Made by a program: the position numbers and the translations under genes. The notes below the pieces were generated by a model. That model was not told where the DNA came from. It did not search any database and worked only from the letters and a program-made list of their open reading frames with translations. A DNA stretch of 64,000 nt from Gimesia chilikensis (GTDB lineage Bacteria > Planctomycetota > Planctomycetia > Planctomycetales > Planctomycetaceae), in assembly GCF_007744075.1 (NCBI RefSeq), contig NZ_CP036266.1, positions 3,643,748 to 3,707,747 of the forward strand, written 5' to 3'. Below are positions 1 through 7,942 of this stretch, in pieces (positions within the stretch are counted from its first letter, which is position 1; every line of letters begins with the position of its first letter).

Positions 1-211
1 AGTGGGCTGAGCAGTGGCTTTCATCAAGAAGGCACATCGCGGTGAAGCCCGGTGCTGAATTATGACCAAAGTGATATCGTACCTGTGAGATCACAGTAGC
101 ACCAGCACGGGTAGCTCCACGTGCCATGGCTTCCAGAATCAGTTGGTCGTTTAGACAAATGTCCCGCGAGACATTACGACAATCAATGAGAAGATGTCTT
201 CCTTTATGCAA
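1..211 (-). CDS. speD: S-adenosylmethionine decarboxylase proenzyme, N-terminal part (cut by window edge)
   Basis: The reverse strand encodes 70 codons that run off the left edge. They match the N-terminal half of the prokaryotic pyruvoyl-dependent AdoMet decarboxylase, which makes decarboxylated AdoMet for spermidine synthesis. Visible landmarks are GRHLLIDC near the start, a GATxxGATVIS segment, and DESHCSAH at the end. The serine of ESH is the residue that in this family undergoes self-cleavage to form the pyruvoyl group, and the SHxxxH spacing is typical. I chose TTG at 211-209 as the start because GGAGGG lies about 9 bases upstream and an in-frame stop lies a short way before it. There is no ATG in this frame before residue 29. 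Some SpeD homologues are known to decarboxylate other amino acids, so substrate is not proven. Confidence 0.85.
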   Translation of the reverse strand, partial: MHKGRHLLIDCRNVSRDICLNDQLILEAMARGATRAGATVISQVRYHFGHNSAPGFTAMCLLDESHCSAH

Positions 212-446
212 CTCATAAACCCTCCACTGAGGTGCCAGAAAAAAACAGGCATCCGATTTTTAATGAAACTGTTCGAGACGATTTCGAATCGTAATGCCTA
301 TATCGGTACGCTTTTTTAAAAGTTCGAGATTATTATGTCAAAGGGGGAGAAAATACAAGAAATAAATCGATCATTTTGCGTGGAATTTACAAAAATTGAA
401 ACAAGTATTTCCCACGTCTGAAGACGGGCAGAATCCTGGGCCCAAC

Positions 447-516
447 CCTTGGCGGGGCTGGGGGTTCCAGCCTGTCTAAAAATGCGTCAGTCGCCCCCGG
501 AAACAGCCTGCCAAAG
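447..516 (-). ncRNA. Possible structured RNA or leader element upstream of speD
   Basis: The segment can fold into a long interrupted hairpin: 447-453 pairs with 510-516, 456-459 with 505-508, and 460-464 with 494-498. A smaller hairpin (GGCTGG/CCAGCC) and a CGTC/GACG hairpin lie at its left side near 415-470. On the minus strand this would be in the 5' leader of speD. I do not recognise a known riboswitch or 6S, SRP or tmRNA core, and the strand assignment is only inferred from the downstream gene. Confidence 0.22.
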
Positions 517-634
517 TAAACGGAGATGCGCAAGTTCTACACTATGTTAACTCCCCGTCGGTCGGGAGATTGCCAGCCAAGAAAACCGAAGGCCCGGGTA
601 GCTTTAAGTGATGATTGCAGGCCAGTTTAAGAAA

Positions 635-667
635 CAGGGCTGAAGCTCGCATTGAACTTCAGCCCTG
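635..667 (-). terminator. Hairpin terminator after the DUF1559 gene
   Basis: An 11-base-pair perfect inverted repeat (CAGGGCTGAAG / CTTCAGCCCTG) with an 11-base loop sits 32 bases past the stop of the minus-strand DUF1559 gene. The following U-tract is weak (GTTTCTT), so it is an imperfect intrinsic terminator. Confidence 0.6.
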
Positions 668-699
668 GTATAGACACTTTTGGTTTGAGAAACCGAAGC

Positions 700-1677
700 T
701 TAAAACTCGCCGATGGGGTTGCCGTCGGCGATCATTCCGAGTCGCTGGAAGGTCTCGTAGCTCATGTTCTCACTGAGGAAGCGGACCGCCCCGTCGCCTA
801 GCAGGAAGTGGGCTCCCCCTTCATGCTTACTGGAGAAATTGGCAATGTGGTTCGTGGTGTTGGGGGGATGGTGCATGGCCATCATACTCATCATGGCCGG
901 CTGACCGACATGCCCCAGAATCAGGGATGCCGGCCCCTCAGTCATGGAAGGCATGCTCATCATCCCTGCCGGTCGGGTGGCGTTGGGGATGGCGGCGTAC
1001 CAGGTGGAATCAGCCTCGATGATTGAGGCCGCACCCACGAACTGATGCTGATGAGAGCGTTCCCCGGCGACAATCGTATTCGACGTTCCGTCGATGACAT
1101 CGCGAACTCTGACATTACTGTTGCGGTAGAGAATCCCTTTCTGCATGGGATTCCCCGGGGTCATCGTCAGGCTGCCATACCCGAAAACACCCACATAGTT
1201 CGCAGAAGACAGTTGGTAGGTGTTAGAACCATCGGTGACCGAGAAGACGCCCTGGTTGGTGTCACTGGGACAGCGAAAGATGGGTACAACCTGGTCAGCG
1301 AGATCGATATTGGGAGAAACGGTAGCATTCAGATTCAGGTTGAGCTGGTTATACAGCGGAGCCTGGTCCAGGAACGGGAGCAACATGACGCCCCAGGCAA
1401 AACCGGAGCCGGTTTCAGAAGAACTGGGATCACTGTTGACGACACCTCGTGCGATGTAGCCCGGAGGATACGTGCCGTGCGTATCGTGGTAATTGTAAAG
1501 CGCCAGGCCGATCTGCTTGAGGCTGTTTTTGCAGGTGGAGCGGCGAGCCGCTTCCCGGGCCTGCTGGACAGCAGGCAGGAGTAAGGCGATCAGGATTGCG
1601 ATGATGGCGATGACCACCAGCAGTTCAATGAGGGTGAAGCCACGTCGATGAGGGCGAGGATTCTGTGAAAAATTCAT
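700..1677 (-). CDS. DUF1559 domain protein with type II/IV prepilin leader
   Basis: A 325-residue member of the planctomycete DUF1559 family. The N-terminus carries a prepilin cleavage/methylation motif (RRGFTLIELLVV, glutamate at +5 after the Gly-Phe cut site), followed by one hydrophobic helix and the usual LLPAVQQAREAARR segment. It is probably processed by a prepilin peptidase and anchored or assembled in the envelope. I start it at the ATG at 1677, because AAGGT lies just upstream and this places the leader normally; an upstream in-frame start would add 13 residues. An insert at about residues 235-275 is rich in methionine and histidine (MMSMPSM, AMMSMMAMHH), which is not typical of the family. 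The C-terminal DGAVRF..E is the normal family ending. Function of the family is unknown. Confidence 0.9.
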   Translation of the reverse strand: MNFSQNPRPHRRGFTLIELLVVIAIIAILIALLLPAVQQAREAARRSTCKNSLKQIGLALYNYHDTHGTYPPGYIARGVVNSDPSSSETGSGFAWGVMLLPFLDQAPLYNQLNLNLNATVSPNIDLADQVVPIFRCPSDTNQGVFSVTDGSNTYQLSSANYVGVFGYGSLTMTPGNPMQKGILYRNSNVRVRDVIDGTSNTIVAGERSHQHQFVGAASIIEADSTWYAAIPNATRPAGMMSMPSMTEGPASLILGHVGQPAMMSMMAMHHPPNTTNHIANFSSKHEGGAHFLLGDGAVRFLSENMSYETFQRLGMIADGNPIGEF

Positions 1678-1817
1678 GGTAGGTTTACCTTTTATGTTAC
1701 GTTGCATGTCGCGCAATCGTAAACCGGATGTTGGGTGGGAAAGAGTTGCCAGCGCAGCAGATCGGACATTTCCAATCTCTGAGTGCCTGCTGTCAAACTT
1801 GCTTGGTAAGGCGGGGT

Positions 1818-2399
1818 CTACGCCCTGGGGGGAGGGATTTCCGGTTGCTGAGACAGCGAAGTGATCGTGTCATCAGCCACAAGCAGAGAGTCGAGCCGAG
1901 TATTGTCAGAAATGATTCGAGGAGCCAGGTTTAACTGGCGGGGATCTGAGACATACCAGCCTTTGAGTTGAGAATCGCCACAGCCACAAATACGAGAAAC
2001 CTGGCACACAGTGGGCTTCGACTTCTCGCCGGGGGACTCTTTGTCTGCACCGGCAGAACAGCAGCTTCGGTTGGAAGCCATGGGTCTTGTACAACAGGTG
2101 CCCTGTTCCATCTCGGAAACCGACCGGCTTTTGTTTACACAGCAGCAACGGGAGTTCGTTTTGTGGTCCTCGGCACACCGACAGCCAGATCTTACAGACA
2201 GGCTGGGAACCACAGCGGTATTCGTGATCAGGTAACCCAGGCAGAACAAGGTAACACAAACACCGCGCAGCACTCTTCTCAGAGAGAAAGAGGCAAATAA
2301 TTCAGTATGGCAGGTGCTGCGGTGGGAGGTCACGGTAAGTACTCTTTGAATCAGAACTTGAGGTTTCTGTTCGATGGTAAGCGTCCCTGCTATTACCAT
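1818..2399 (-). CDS. Cysteine-rich membrane-anchored or exported hypothetical protein
   Basis: I do not recognise this 193-residue ORF. It has one hydrophobic segment at about residues 45-65, then a soluble part with many clustered cysteines: CRC, CCC, CC, CC and CGC. A cysteine-rich exported domain suggests metal binding or disulfide bonding, but no known family is visible. It lies upstream of the DUF1559 gene on the same strand, 140 bases away, so they may be co-transcribed. The first ATG gives a long N-terminal tail before the hydrophobic segment, so the true start may be downstream. Overlapping ORFs exist in other frames, but the cysteine pattern favours this one. Confidence 0.55.
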   Translation of the reverse strand: MVIAGTLTIEQKPQVLIQRVLTVTSHRSTCHTELFASFSLRRVLRGVCVTLFCLGYLITNTAVVPSLSVRSGCRCAEDHKTNSRCCCVNKSRSVSEMEQGTCCTRPMASNRSCCSAGADKESPGEKSKPTVCQVSRICGCGDSQLKGWYVSDPRQLNLAPRIISDNTRLDSLLVADDTITSLSQQPEIPPPRA

Positions 2400-2495
2400 T
2401 GTTCAGAACTACTGGGGGTAAAAAAAGTGAATAACCACCATTTTTTTACTGATCCGCAGATTTTTCCGGCCTCCAGCTCCAAATGCTCGAGTTCT

Positions 2496-3395
2496 TTACT
2501 CGTTGGTGGAGGAAGAGTCGACCCTGTTACCAGATTGGAGCGTGTGCTGACGAATGAATTTAACGACCCGATCCGGCTCGGGATGCGTGAAGTGGTGCCC
2601 CTTTGATTTTTCAGTCCCTTCTTTGACGGAGATGATCTGAAAGTTATTTTTACGATATTTTTCAGGTACCCGGCTGAACATGAGCAGTGTGTTTTCATTG
2701 GGAGGAACAACCTGATCATTTTCCGAAATGATGTGCAGCACCGGGATCTCTGCTTCAGCGATCGTTGTGATGCGGTCTACCGGGTTATTGGGCCAGTCCA
2801 GTGCTTCCTGTTCTGTCAGACCATAGGACTTGAGGCAGGCGTTCCAGCGGGCCTGCGAGCCTTCGCTCTTCCCTTTTCCACCGGGCCAGCTTTTAAAATC
2901 GCAGACAGGAGTGTCAGCATAGATACAGCTCACTTTGTCCGGATTGGCCAGGGCCCAGTTGTAAATGAAGAGTCCCCCGCGGCTCACTCCCTCTAAAGCG
3001 ACCTTGGACTGCAGTCCGTGCTGCTGTGTCAGTCGCTTGTAAAATTTATTTCCGTATTCGATGGCCTGGGGGGAACCAAATAGATCCGACACATCCAGGT
3101 ATGCGATATGAAAACCCTGTTTCAGGAGTTCCACATCCATTTCATAATGGAAGTCAGGGAAGCGGGCGCGCCAGACCCAGGGGTTGCCGGGGGCGGGCTT
3201 CTCCGGAATGACGACGTAAGATTTTCGCCCTTCGGTAGGGAAATGAACCCGCTTGAACCCATGCCACGTATCCTGTTTGCCTGACCAGTTTTGAGGCGTT
3301 TTTGAGGAGGCTTCTCCTGCAAATCCAGCAGGCAGAAAACAGGCCACGAATAGCAAGGCGAAAAAAGTGCGAAAAATTGAAATGGAGGGATTCAT
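2496..3395 (-). CDS. Secreted alpha/beta hydrolase
   Basis: A 299-residue protein with a signal peptide (about residues 1-26, ending AGFAGEA) and an alpha/beta-hydrolase fold. The nucleophile elbow is GVSRGG, the likely acid is the Asp in SENDQVVPP, and the likely base is in GHHFTHP near the end. The N-terminal part of the domain (WVWRARFPDFH) resembles planctomycete secreted hydrolases close to the dienelactone hydrolase/esterase group. Substrate is unknown; a sugar ester or lactone is possible. It probably acts outside the cytoplasm. It has its own upstream spacer of 361 bases and no tight operon partner. Confidence 0.85.
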   Translation of the reverse strand: MNPSISIFRTFFALLFVACFLPAGFAGEASSKTPQNWSGKQDTWHGFKRVHFPTEGRKSYVVIPEKPAPGNPWVWRARFPDFHYEMDVELLKQGFHIAYLDVSDLFGSPQAIEYGNKFYKRLTQQHGLQSKVALEGVSRGGLFIYNWALANPDKVSCIYADTPVCDFKSWPGGKGKSEGSQARWNACLKSYGLTEQEALDWPNNPVDRITTIAEAEIPVLHIISENDQVVPPNENTLLMFSRVPEKYRKNNFQIISVKEGTEKSKGHHFTHPEPDRVVKFIRQHTLQSGNRVDSSSTNE

Positions 3396-3756
3396 AGGCT
3401 GGCGCTCGCTCTCTGCACAGGTATGTAAGAATTTAGATTGGTTATCTCAAGCAAAATCAGGATGTTAGCGTTACATAAGGTTTCCGGCGATTCAGTAATT
3501 CTTCATCAACATGAATATGGGTCGTATCAGTTTTAATGACTTTGTGTCGTGGTGGGGCACTGCCGGAGGCGCTGAGGACAAACTGACGCTACCCGAAGAT
3601 TTTTCTGACATATAGTTTAATCAATCCACATTGAAATGGAAATTATAAACTAGACCCGGTCGTCGGGTGATGGTCTGGAGAGGATAGAGTTCTCCACACT
3701 TTTTGAATGCCTTTCATTATATCTAGCGATAGTTCATAACAAGACGGGTTCCTGCT
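3396..3756. other. Intergenic region between divergent genes
   Basis: This 361-base gap separates the minus-strand hydrolase and the plus-strand CheX-receiver gene and must hold both promoters. I see no clear -35/-10 pair, hairpin or repeat, and no convincing short ORF. Confidence 0.5.
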
Positions 3757-4686
3757 ATGTCTTTCATTCCTGCCACACATACAACAGAGACCTTGACCAA
3801 GCGGTTTTCTGATCCAGTCATTAATTCGGTCATTGATGTCTTTAAATATTTTGTCGGTACCACTGCTGAGTTGGAAACGATTATCGATGTCAGCGATGCC
3901 CCCCGCCACCTGTTGAGCTCTGCGATTGAGGTGAATGGTCCGGGTAAAGGGATCGTTGTCGTCAACGTCCCACGGGATCTCGTTTCTCGCGCTGTCACGT
4001 TGTTAATCGATGAAACCCTGGCTGAGGATGAGCATGTTCTCACCGACTTTGCCTGCGAATTATCGAATATGATTGCCGGTCAGGCTAAGAAAGCAGTCGA
4101 TCATATGGGCTTCCAACTGGGACATCCGACTCTGATCGAAACGGAGCAGATCGATACTCTCTATCCTCCGGAAGCCGGTTCCAAGTGCGGTATATTTCAA
4201 ACCGGAATTGGCGAAATTGCCGTCTATTTTGGCTTCGTGGGACAGCTGGGAGAAATTCTGGATCAGGAAGGTCCGGAAGTGGAAAAGAAACGGTTGCTGG
4301 TTGTCGATCCTGATGAGCTGAGCTGTGCCCTGTTTAAAGGGCTGTTGCATGAGCGTTACCAGGTTCAGACGGCTTCGACAGTAGAAGAAGCATTTATGGA
4401 TGCCGCTTTGAATGAACCGGTTCTGATTCTCCTTGAAATTGATGCGGACCATGGTCATCAGGCGGAGGCTGTGCGCCAGATCAAAGAGTCTCCACTCATG
4501 GAAAACGTTGAGATTCTGGTGGTTACCTCCAATCGTTCTACGACTGCCATTATTCAGGCATTTAACCATGGTGCAGCCGATTATATTCTGAAGACGGACT
4601 TCACAAAGCAGATTCTGATTGGCAAAATAGAACGCGCTCTGGGAAGAACACCGGTTGTCAAAGAGGTCATGGCGACTACAAAATAA
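3757..4686 (+). CDS. CheX-like phosphatase domain fused to an atypical response-regulator receiver
   Basis: A 309-residue cytoplasmic protein with two modules. Residues ~15-165 resemble CheX/CheC chemoreceptor-pathway phosphatases; ELSNMIAG at 101-108 provides the E-x2-N signature (E101, N104) that CheX-type enzymes use to dephosphorylate receivers. Residues ~178-295 form a receiver domain: the acidic residues D184 and D186, T257 and K279 are in place, but the phospho-acceptor position is glutamate (E227, in LILLEID) instead of aspartate. A glutamate there often mimics the phosphorylated state, so this receiver is probably not switched by phosphate. No other chemotaxis gene lies in the window. 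A strong terminator follows. Confidence 0.85.
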   Translation: MSFIPATHTTETLTKRFSDPVINSVIDVFKYFVGTTAELETIIDVSDAPRHLLSSAIEVNGPGKGIVVVNVPRDLVSRAVTLLIDETLAEDEHVLTDFACELSNMIAGQAKKAVDHMGFQLGHPTLIETEQIDTLYPPEAGSKCGIFQTGIGEIAVYFGFVGQLGEILDQEGPEVEKKRLLVVDPDELSCALFKGLLHERYQVQTASTVEEAFMDAALNEPVLILLEIDADHGHQAEAVRQIKESPLMENVEILVVTSNRSTTAIIQAFNHGAADYILKTDFTKQILIGKIERALGRTPVVKEVMATTK

Positions 4687-4716
4687 AGATCTCCCAAAGT
4701 GGAACTTCTTTCATTC

Positions 4717-4742
4717 CCCGGTTTGATCGCCGGGTTTTTTTA
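4717..4742 (+). terminator. Intrinsic terminator after the CheX-receiver gene
   Basis: The stem CCCGG/CCGGG (4717-4721 with 4730-4734) has an 8-base loop and is followed at once by seven T residues. It lies 30 bases after the stop codon. Confidence 0.8.
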
Positions 4743-4776
4743 TTGTCTGACCTGAATTGACAGTGAGCGGAATATT

Positions 4777-5520
4777 ATGAATCTGGAAGGAAAAGTCGCC
4801 GTCATCACCGGCTCAGCCGTCCGCATCGGACGGGCAATCGCACTGGCATTGGCTGATGCAGGCGCTGATATCTGTATTCATTATAACTCGTCAGATCAAG
4901 CCGCGCGAGATACCTGTGCTGAAATCGAACAGAGGGGACGGATGGCGATGCAGGTTTCCGCTGATCTCTCTGATCCTGTCTCGGCAGCAGAAACGGTTTT
5001 TTCAGAGGTGATGACAGAACTGGGGCGGGCGGATGTGCTTGTTAACAGTGCCTCAGTCTTTGAGAATAAGCAACTGAAGGGAGCGACCGAGGCTGACTGG
5101 GACTCCCAGCTGGATATAAATCTGAAAGCCCCCTTCTTTCTGAGTCAGAAATTTGCGGAACACCTGCCCTCTGATCGGTCAGGACACATCATTAATATCG
5201 TCGATTGGCGAGCCAATCGGGCCGGGATAGGTCACCTGCCCTACCGGATTTCCAAGGCGGGACTTGTGACCTTAACGGAGTGTCTGGCCCTGGAACTGGC
5301 TCCCGGAATTCAGGTCAATGCGATCGCCCCGGGCGCGATACTCCCTCCTCCGGGTGAAGATCGTTCCTATCTGGAGCAACGTTCAGGCGGAATTCCGCTG
5401 AAACGGGTGGGAAATCCAGAGGAGATCTGTCGGACGGTACTCTATCTGCTGAACTCCGAATTTGTAACAGGTGAAGTCATCTCCGTGGCCGGCGGCGAAC
5501 AGTTGACAGGTGGAGCCTGA
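4777..5520 (+). CDS. SDR-family oxidoreductase, pteridine reductase (FolM)-like
   Basis: A 247-residue Rossmann-fold short-chain dehydrogenase. The cofactor loop is TGSAVRIG, with the arginine and the IHYNSS segment after strand 2 that favour NADPH, as in pteridine reductases. The catalytic tyrosine and lysine are in YRISK. Where most SDRs have the catalytic serine, this one has aspartate (NIVDWRA), which is the known arrangement in PTR1 and FolM. It therefore probably reduces dihydrobiopterin, dihydromonapterin or dihydrofolate. folB and folK lie about 1.5 kb downstream on the same strand, which supports a pterin role. A general SDR of another pathway cannot be excluded. Confidence 0.8.
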   Translation: MNLEGKVAVITGSAVRIGRAIALALADAGADICIHYNSSDQAARDTCAEIEQRGRMAMQVSADLSDPVSAAETVFSEVMTELGRADVLVNSASVFENKQLKGATEADWDSQLDINLKAPFFLSQKFAEHLPSDRSGHIINIVDWRANRAGIGHLPYRISKAGLVTLTECLALELAPGIQVNAIAPGAILPPPGEDRSYLEQRSGGIPLKRVGNPEEICRTVLYLLNSEFVTGEVISVAGGEQLTGGA

Positions 5521-5549
5521 GCGAACTGTTCCGTTCCGCCGCTTCCTAT

Positions 5550-6887
5550 TCAGGAAGTGTGCGCTTTGAGGACCGCCTGCCTGACAACCTGCATCGTTCG
5601 CTTTTGACGGGCGCTGATGGACTCCATGACCGTTTTGAGTTTTTCCAGAGACTGATCGTAGTTCTCGTAGACAGCAATCACACGGTCTGCAATCTGTTGT
5701 TGATTGACTTCGTCAATTTCAAACGTCCAGTCCGCTAATCCGATATCGTACCACATCTGACCTTTGATGGTATCTGTGGGTTGTCGGACATAGAGTCCTG
5801 GCGTCCCGTGTGCACAGGCAATGATGGGCGAGTGGCATTCCATGCTGACCACCGCTGATGCATCTCGATAGAGTGAGCCTGCTTCGTCAGGAAGCCAGTA
5901 TTGATCGTGGGCGACCACTTTTGCTTTTACATCCTCAGGCAGTGGATCGATCACCAGTGGCTGAATGATTTCTGTCTGGTAAGTCATTTCGGGACAGACG
6001 ACCGCTTTCTGACCGCTGGTGCGGACCCACTTGATTATTGCCGCGCGTAGTTTCGCATGATCAATTTCCTGATACTCTTTATTTACCGATTCAACCTTTG
6101 CGATTTTCTCTTTGGACCAGCGGGACCCTTTGTGGATTTTGTGATACGGGGTATACCGCAGTCGGGGAACCGCACAGAGATACTGCCCTGGCTCCAACTG
6201 GTGCTGTTGCTGGAATGCTTTAGCTTTGGGATCGTCGGTGAGGTCGATGGCAAATGTGGCATCCGGGGCGAAGTCCTGCTCGAGAGATGTCACCTTGGCC
6301 TCTTTCAGGTTTTTCAGCGAACTGGTCTCTCTGGTATAAATGAAGTCAGCCCCTGAGAGCAGTCGATGGAGTTCGGGGGTGACTTCGGAGACCGTCACAC
6401 CATAAATTCCGTAGGGCTTGCCTGTGGCTTTGTCCCAGTGGGCCAGTTCCCTGCGGGAAACCACGCTTGGTCCCGAGCCATGCAGGAAAAAATCGGCCTG
6501 TTCAAAAGCCTCTTCCAATTCTGGAGAATCCAGTTTCCCATCACGGGTGAGGCGACCTTTGACGATCTTCAGATGAGGAAATCGCTTTTGCAGCATCGGT
6601 TCGACACCCCGGTCAACACTGTTAGGCCAGAGGATGATCCGAAAATCGGGCGCATAAACTTCGAGCAGTTTCAGAATGCCGGGTGAATGTCCAATGTCGC
6701 CGATATTAACAGTCTGCCATCCGGATCGGAGCAGCAGTGTTGGGGCATTTTCTGCGGGTTTGCTGTCTGCTGCGCAGGTTGAAGGCAGGGAAATTCCCAG
6801 CTGAGAAGCTCCTGCCAGAGCCAGGGAATGTGTCAGAGTCTGTTTGAGCCAGTTACGTCTAGTGTAATTATCGGGAGTCGGTTGCAT
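5550..6887 (-). CDS. Tat-exported polysaccharide pyruvyl transferase-family protein
   Basis: A 445-residue protein with a Tat-type leader (TRRNWLK, then a hydrophobic run and a cut site near STCAADS). The rest resembles the polysaccharide pyruvyl transferase family (CsaB/WcaK fold): an N-terminal GxxxNIGDIG-like start (WQTVNIGDIGH), a central HGSGPSVVSRRE region, and a C-terminal MECHSPIIACAHGTPGLYV block matching the family's substrate-binding core. Known members transfer pyruvate from phosphoenolpyruvate to cell-wall sugars in the cytoplasm. Export by Tat would separate this one from that donor, so it may bind or modify glycans by another route. It is transcribed against the neighbouring folate genes. 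Confidence 0.75.
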   Translation of the reverse strand: MQPTPDNYTRRNWLKQTLTHSLALAGASQLGISLPSTCAADSKPAENAPTLLLRSGWQTVNIGDIGHSPGILKLLEVYAPDFRIILWPNSVDRGVEPMLQKRFPHLKIVKGRLTRDGKLDSPELEEAFEQADFFLHGSGPSVVSRRELAHWDKATGKPYGIYGVTVSEVTPELHRLLSGADFIYTRETSSLKNLKEAKVTSLEQDFAPDATFAIDLTDDPKAKAFQQQHQLEPGQYLCAVPRLRYTPYHKIHKGSRWSKEKIAKVESVNKEYQEIDHAKLRAAIIKWVRTSGQKAVVCPEMTYQTEIIQPLVIDPLPEDVKAKVVAHDQYWLPDEAGSLYRDASAVVSMECHSPIIACAHGTPGLYVRQPTDTIKGQMWYDIGLADWTFEIDEVNQQQIADRVIAVYENYDQSLEKLKTVMESISARQKRTMQVVRQAVLKAHTS

Positions 6888-7064
6888 CAGTTCTCTGTAA
6901 TCTGTTGAAGGTGTGTCGATTTGTTAGTGAGAATCAGGGATTCCCGCGGGAAGGAACTGTTTCCTACCTGTCCAATCCGGTTCTGCGTGACTATAGTAAG
7001 CTGTAAGTGTATTGTAGCTGAGATTTAATTGAAGTCTGCCCCATTTTTAACATCGCTAAAAATT

Positions 7065-7433
7065 ATGCCCGACCAGATTCATATCGCCGATCTGTTACTA
7101 CGAACCATCATCGGTATTAATGAGGAAGAACGCGAAAAAAAACAGGATGTTCTGATTAACATCACGATGGGCGTCGATCTGAAAGCAGCCGGTCATTCGG
7201 ATCAGATAGCGGATGCCGTCAATTATCGTACGATTACCAAGGAGATCATTGACCTGGTAGAGAATTCCCAGTTCCAGCTGGTTGAGGCGATGGCGCATGA
7301 GGTGGCACGGATCTGTCTGAAAGATGAACGCGTTGCATGCGCTGAAGTCCGGATTGAAAAACCGGGAGCTCTGCGTTTTGCCCGCTCTGTGGGAGTGAGT
7401 GTGGTACGCAGACGCGAGGATTATCAGCTGTGA
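7065..7433 (+). CDS. folB: Dihydroneopterin aldolase
   Basis: A 122-residue enzyme of the folate pathway that converts dihydroneopterin to 6-hydroxymethyl-dihydropterin plus glycolaldehyde. Family landmarks are the N-terminal IHIADLLLRTIIGINEEER, the DAVNYRTI segment with the tyrosine near the active site, the FQLVEAMA glutamate region that binds the pterin, and the C-terminal VRIEKPGAL with the catalytic lysine. I start at the ATG at 7065, which gives the usual length; an upstream TTG at 7029 is possible but adds residues not seen in the family. The stop overlaps the folK start by 4 bases, so the two are translationally coupled. Confidence 0.93.
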   Translation: MPDQIHIADLLLRTIIGINEEEREKKQDVLINITMGVDLKAAGHSDQIADAVNYRTITKEIIDLVENSQFQLVEAMAHEVARICLKDERVACAEVRIEKPGALRFARSVGVSVVRRREDYQL

Positions 7434-7942
7434 GCCAGCTCAATCAGGCATTTCTGGCACTGGGCAGTAATATTGAGCCGGAAAAGAATCTGCCTCAGGC
7501 AGTCCAGCTGCTGGCTGATTTTGGGACCGTTACAGGAAAATCGTCAGTCTGGCAGAGTGCTCCGGTGGGGGATCCGGACCAGCCGGATTTTCTCAACGCT
7601 GCAGTTCTGCTGGAGACAGAACATAATGCTGATACAATCTGCGAAAGGGTCGTTCCCGAAATTGAAAGCAGATTGAAGCGAGTACGCGATCCTCTGAATA
7701 AAAATGGTCCGCGTACCATTGATATTGATCTGGTTCTCTTTAATAGAGATTCCCTGCGGATCGCACATCGGATCATCCCGGACCCCGAGATCGAATCACG
7801 AGTGTTTCTGGCAGTGCCTCTGGCGGAGATCGCCCCGGATTACGAAGTCCCGGGACTCAACACCACGTTGTCCGAAATCGCACGTGACTTACAGCAGCTC
7901 CCTCAAAATCAGCTGCTGCTCCGGGATGAGATCCAGCTCTAA
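7430..7942 (+). CDS. folK: 2-amino-4-hydroxy-6-hydroxymethyldihydropteridine pyrophosphokinase
   Basis: A 170-residue HPPK, the next step after FolB in folate synthesis: it moves pyrophosphate from ATP to the hydroxymethyl-dihydropterin. It has the FLALGSNI start, the SVWQSAPVGDPDQPDFLNAA substrate segment, and GPRTIDIDLVLF with the two metal-binding aspartates. It begins with GTG at 7430 inside the last codons of folB (GTGA overlap). Its TAA stop overlaps in antisense the stop codon of the convergent small gene at 7939. Length is normal. Confidence 0.95.
   Translation: MSQLNQAFLALGSNIEPEKNLPQAVQLLADFGTVTGKSSVWQSAPVGDPDQPDFLNAAVLLETEHNADTICERVVPEIESRLKRVRDPLNKNGPRTIDIDLVLFNRDSLRIAHRIIPDPEIESRVFLAVPLAEIAPDYEVPGLNTTLSEIARDLQQLPQNQLLLRDEIQL

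Larger units (their letters stand above)
212..699. other. Intergenic region between the DUF1559 gene and speD
   Basis: This 488-base stretch has no credible ORF. It holds the terminator of the DUF1559 gene at 635-667 and a GC-rich, palindrome-rich block at about 421-560. A short AT-rich section at about 300-420 runs up to the speD ribosome binding site. It is unusually long for a spacer between two genes on the same strand, so the speD promoter and a long leader probably lie here. Confidence 0.5.

Noticed and set aside
1045..1584. Long plus-strand open frame inside the DUF1559 gene
   Set aside because: It has no family pattern and lies wholly antisense to a clear coding gene with its own ribosome site.
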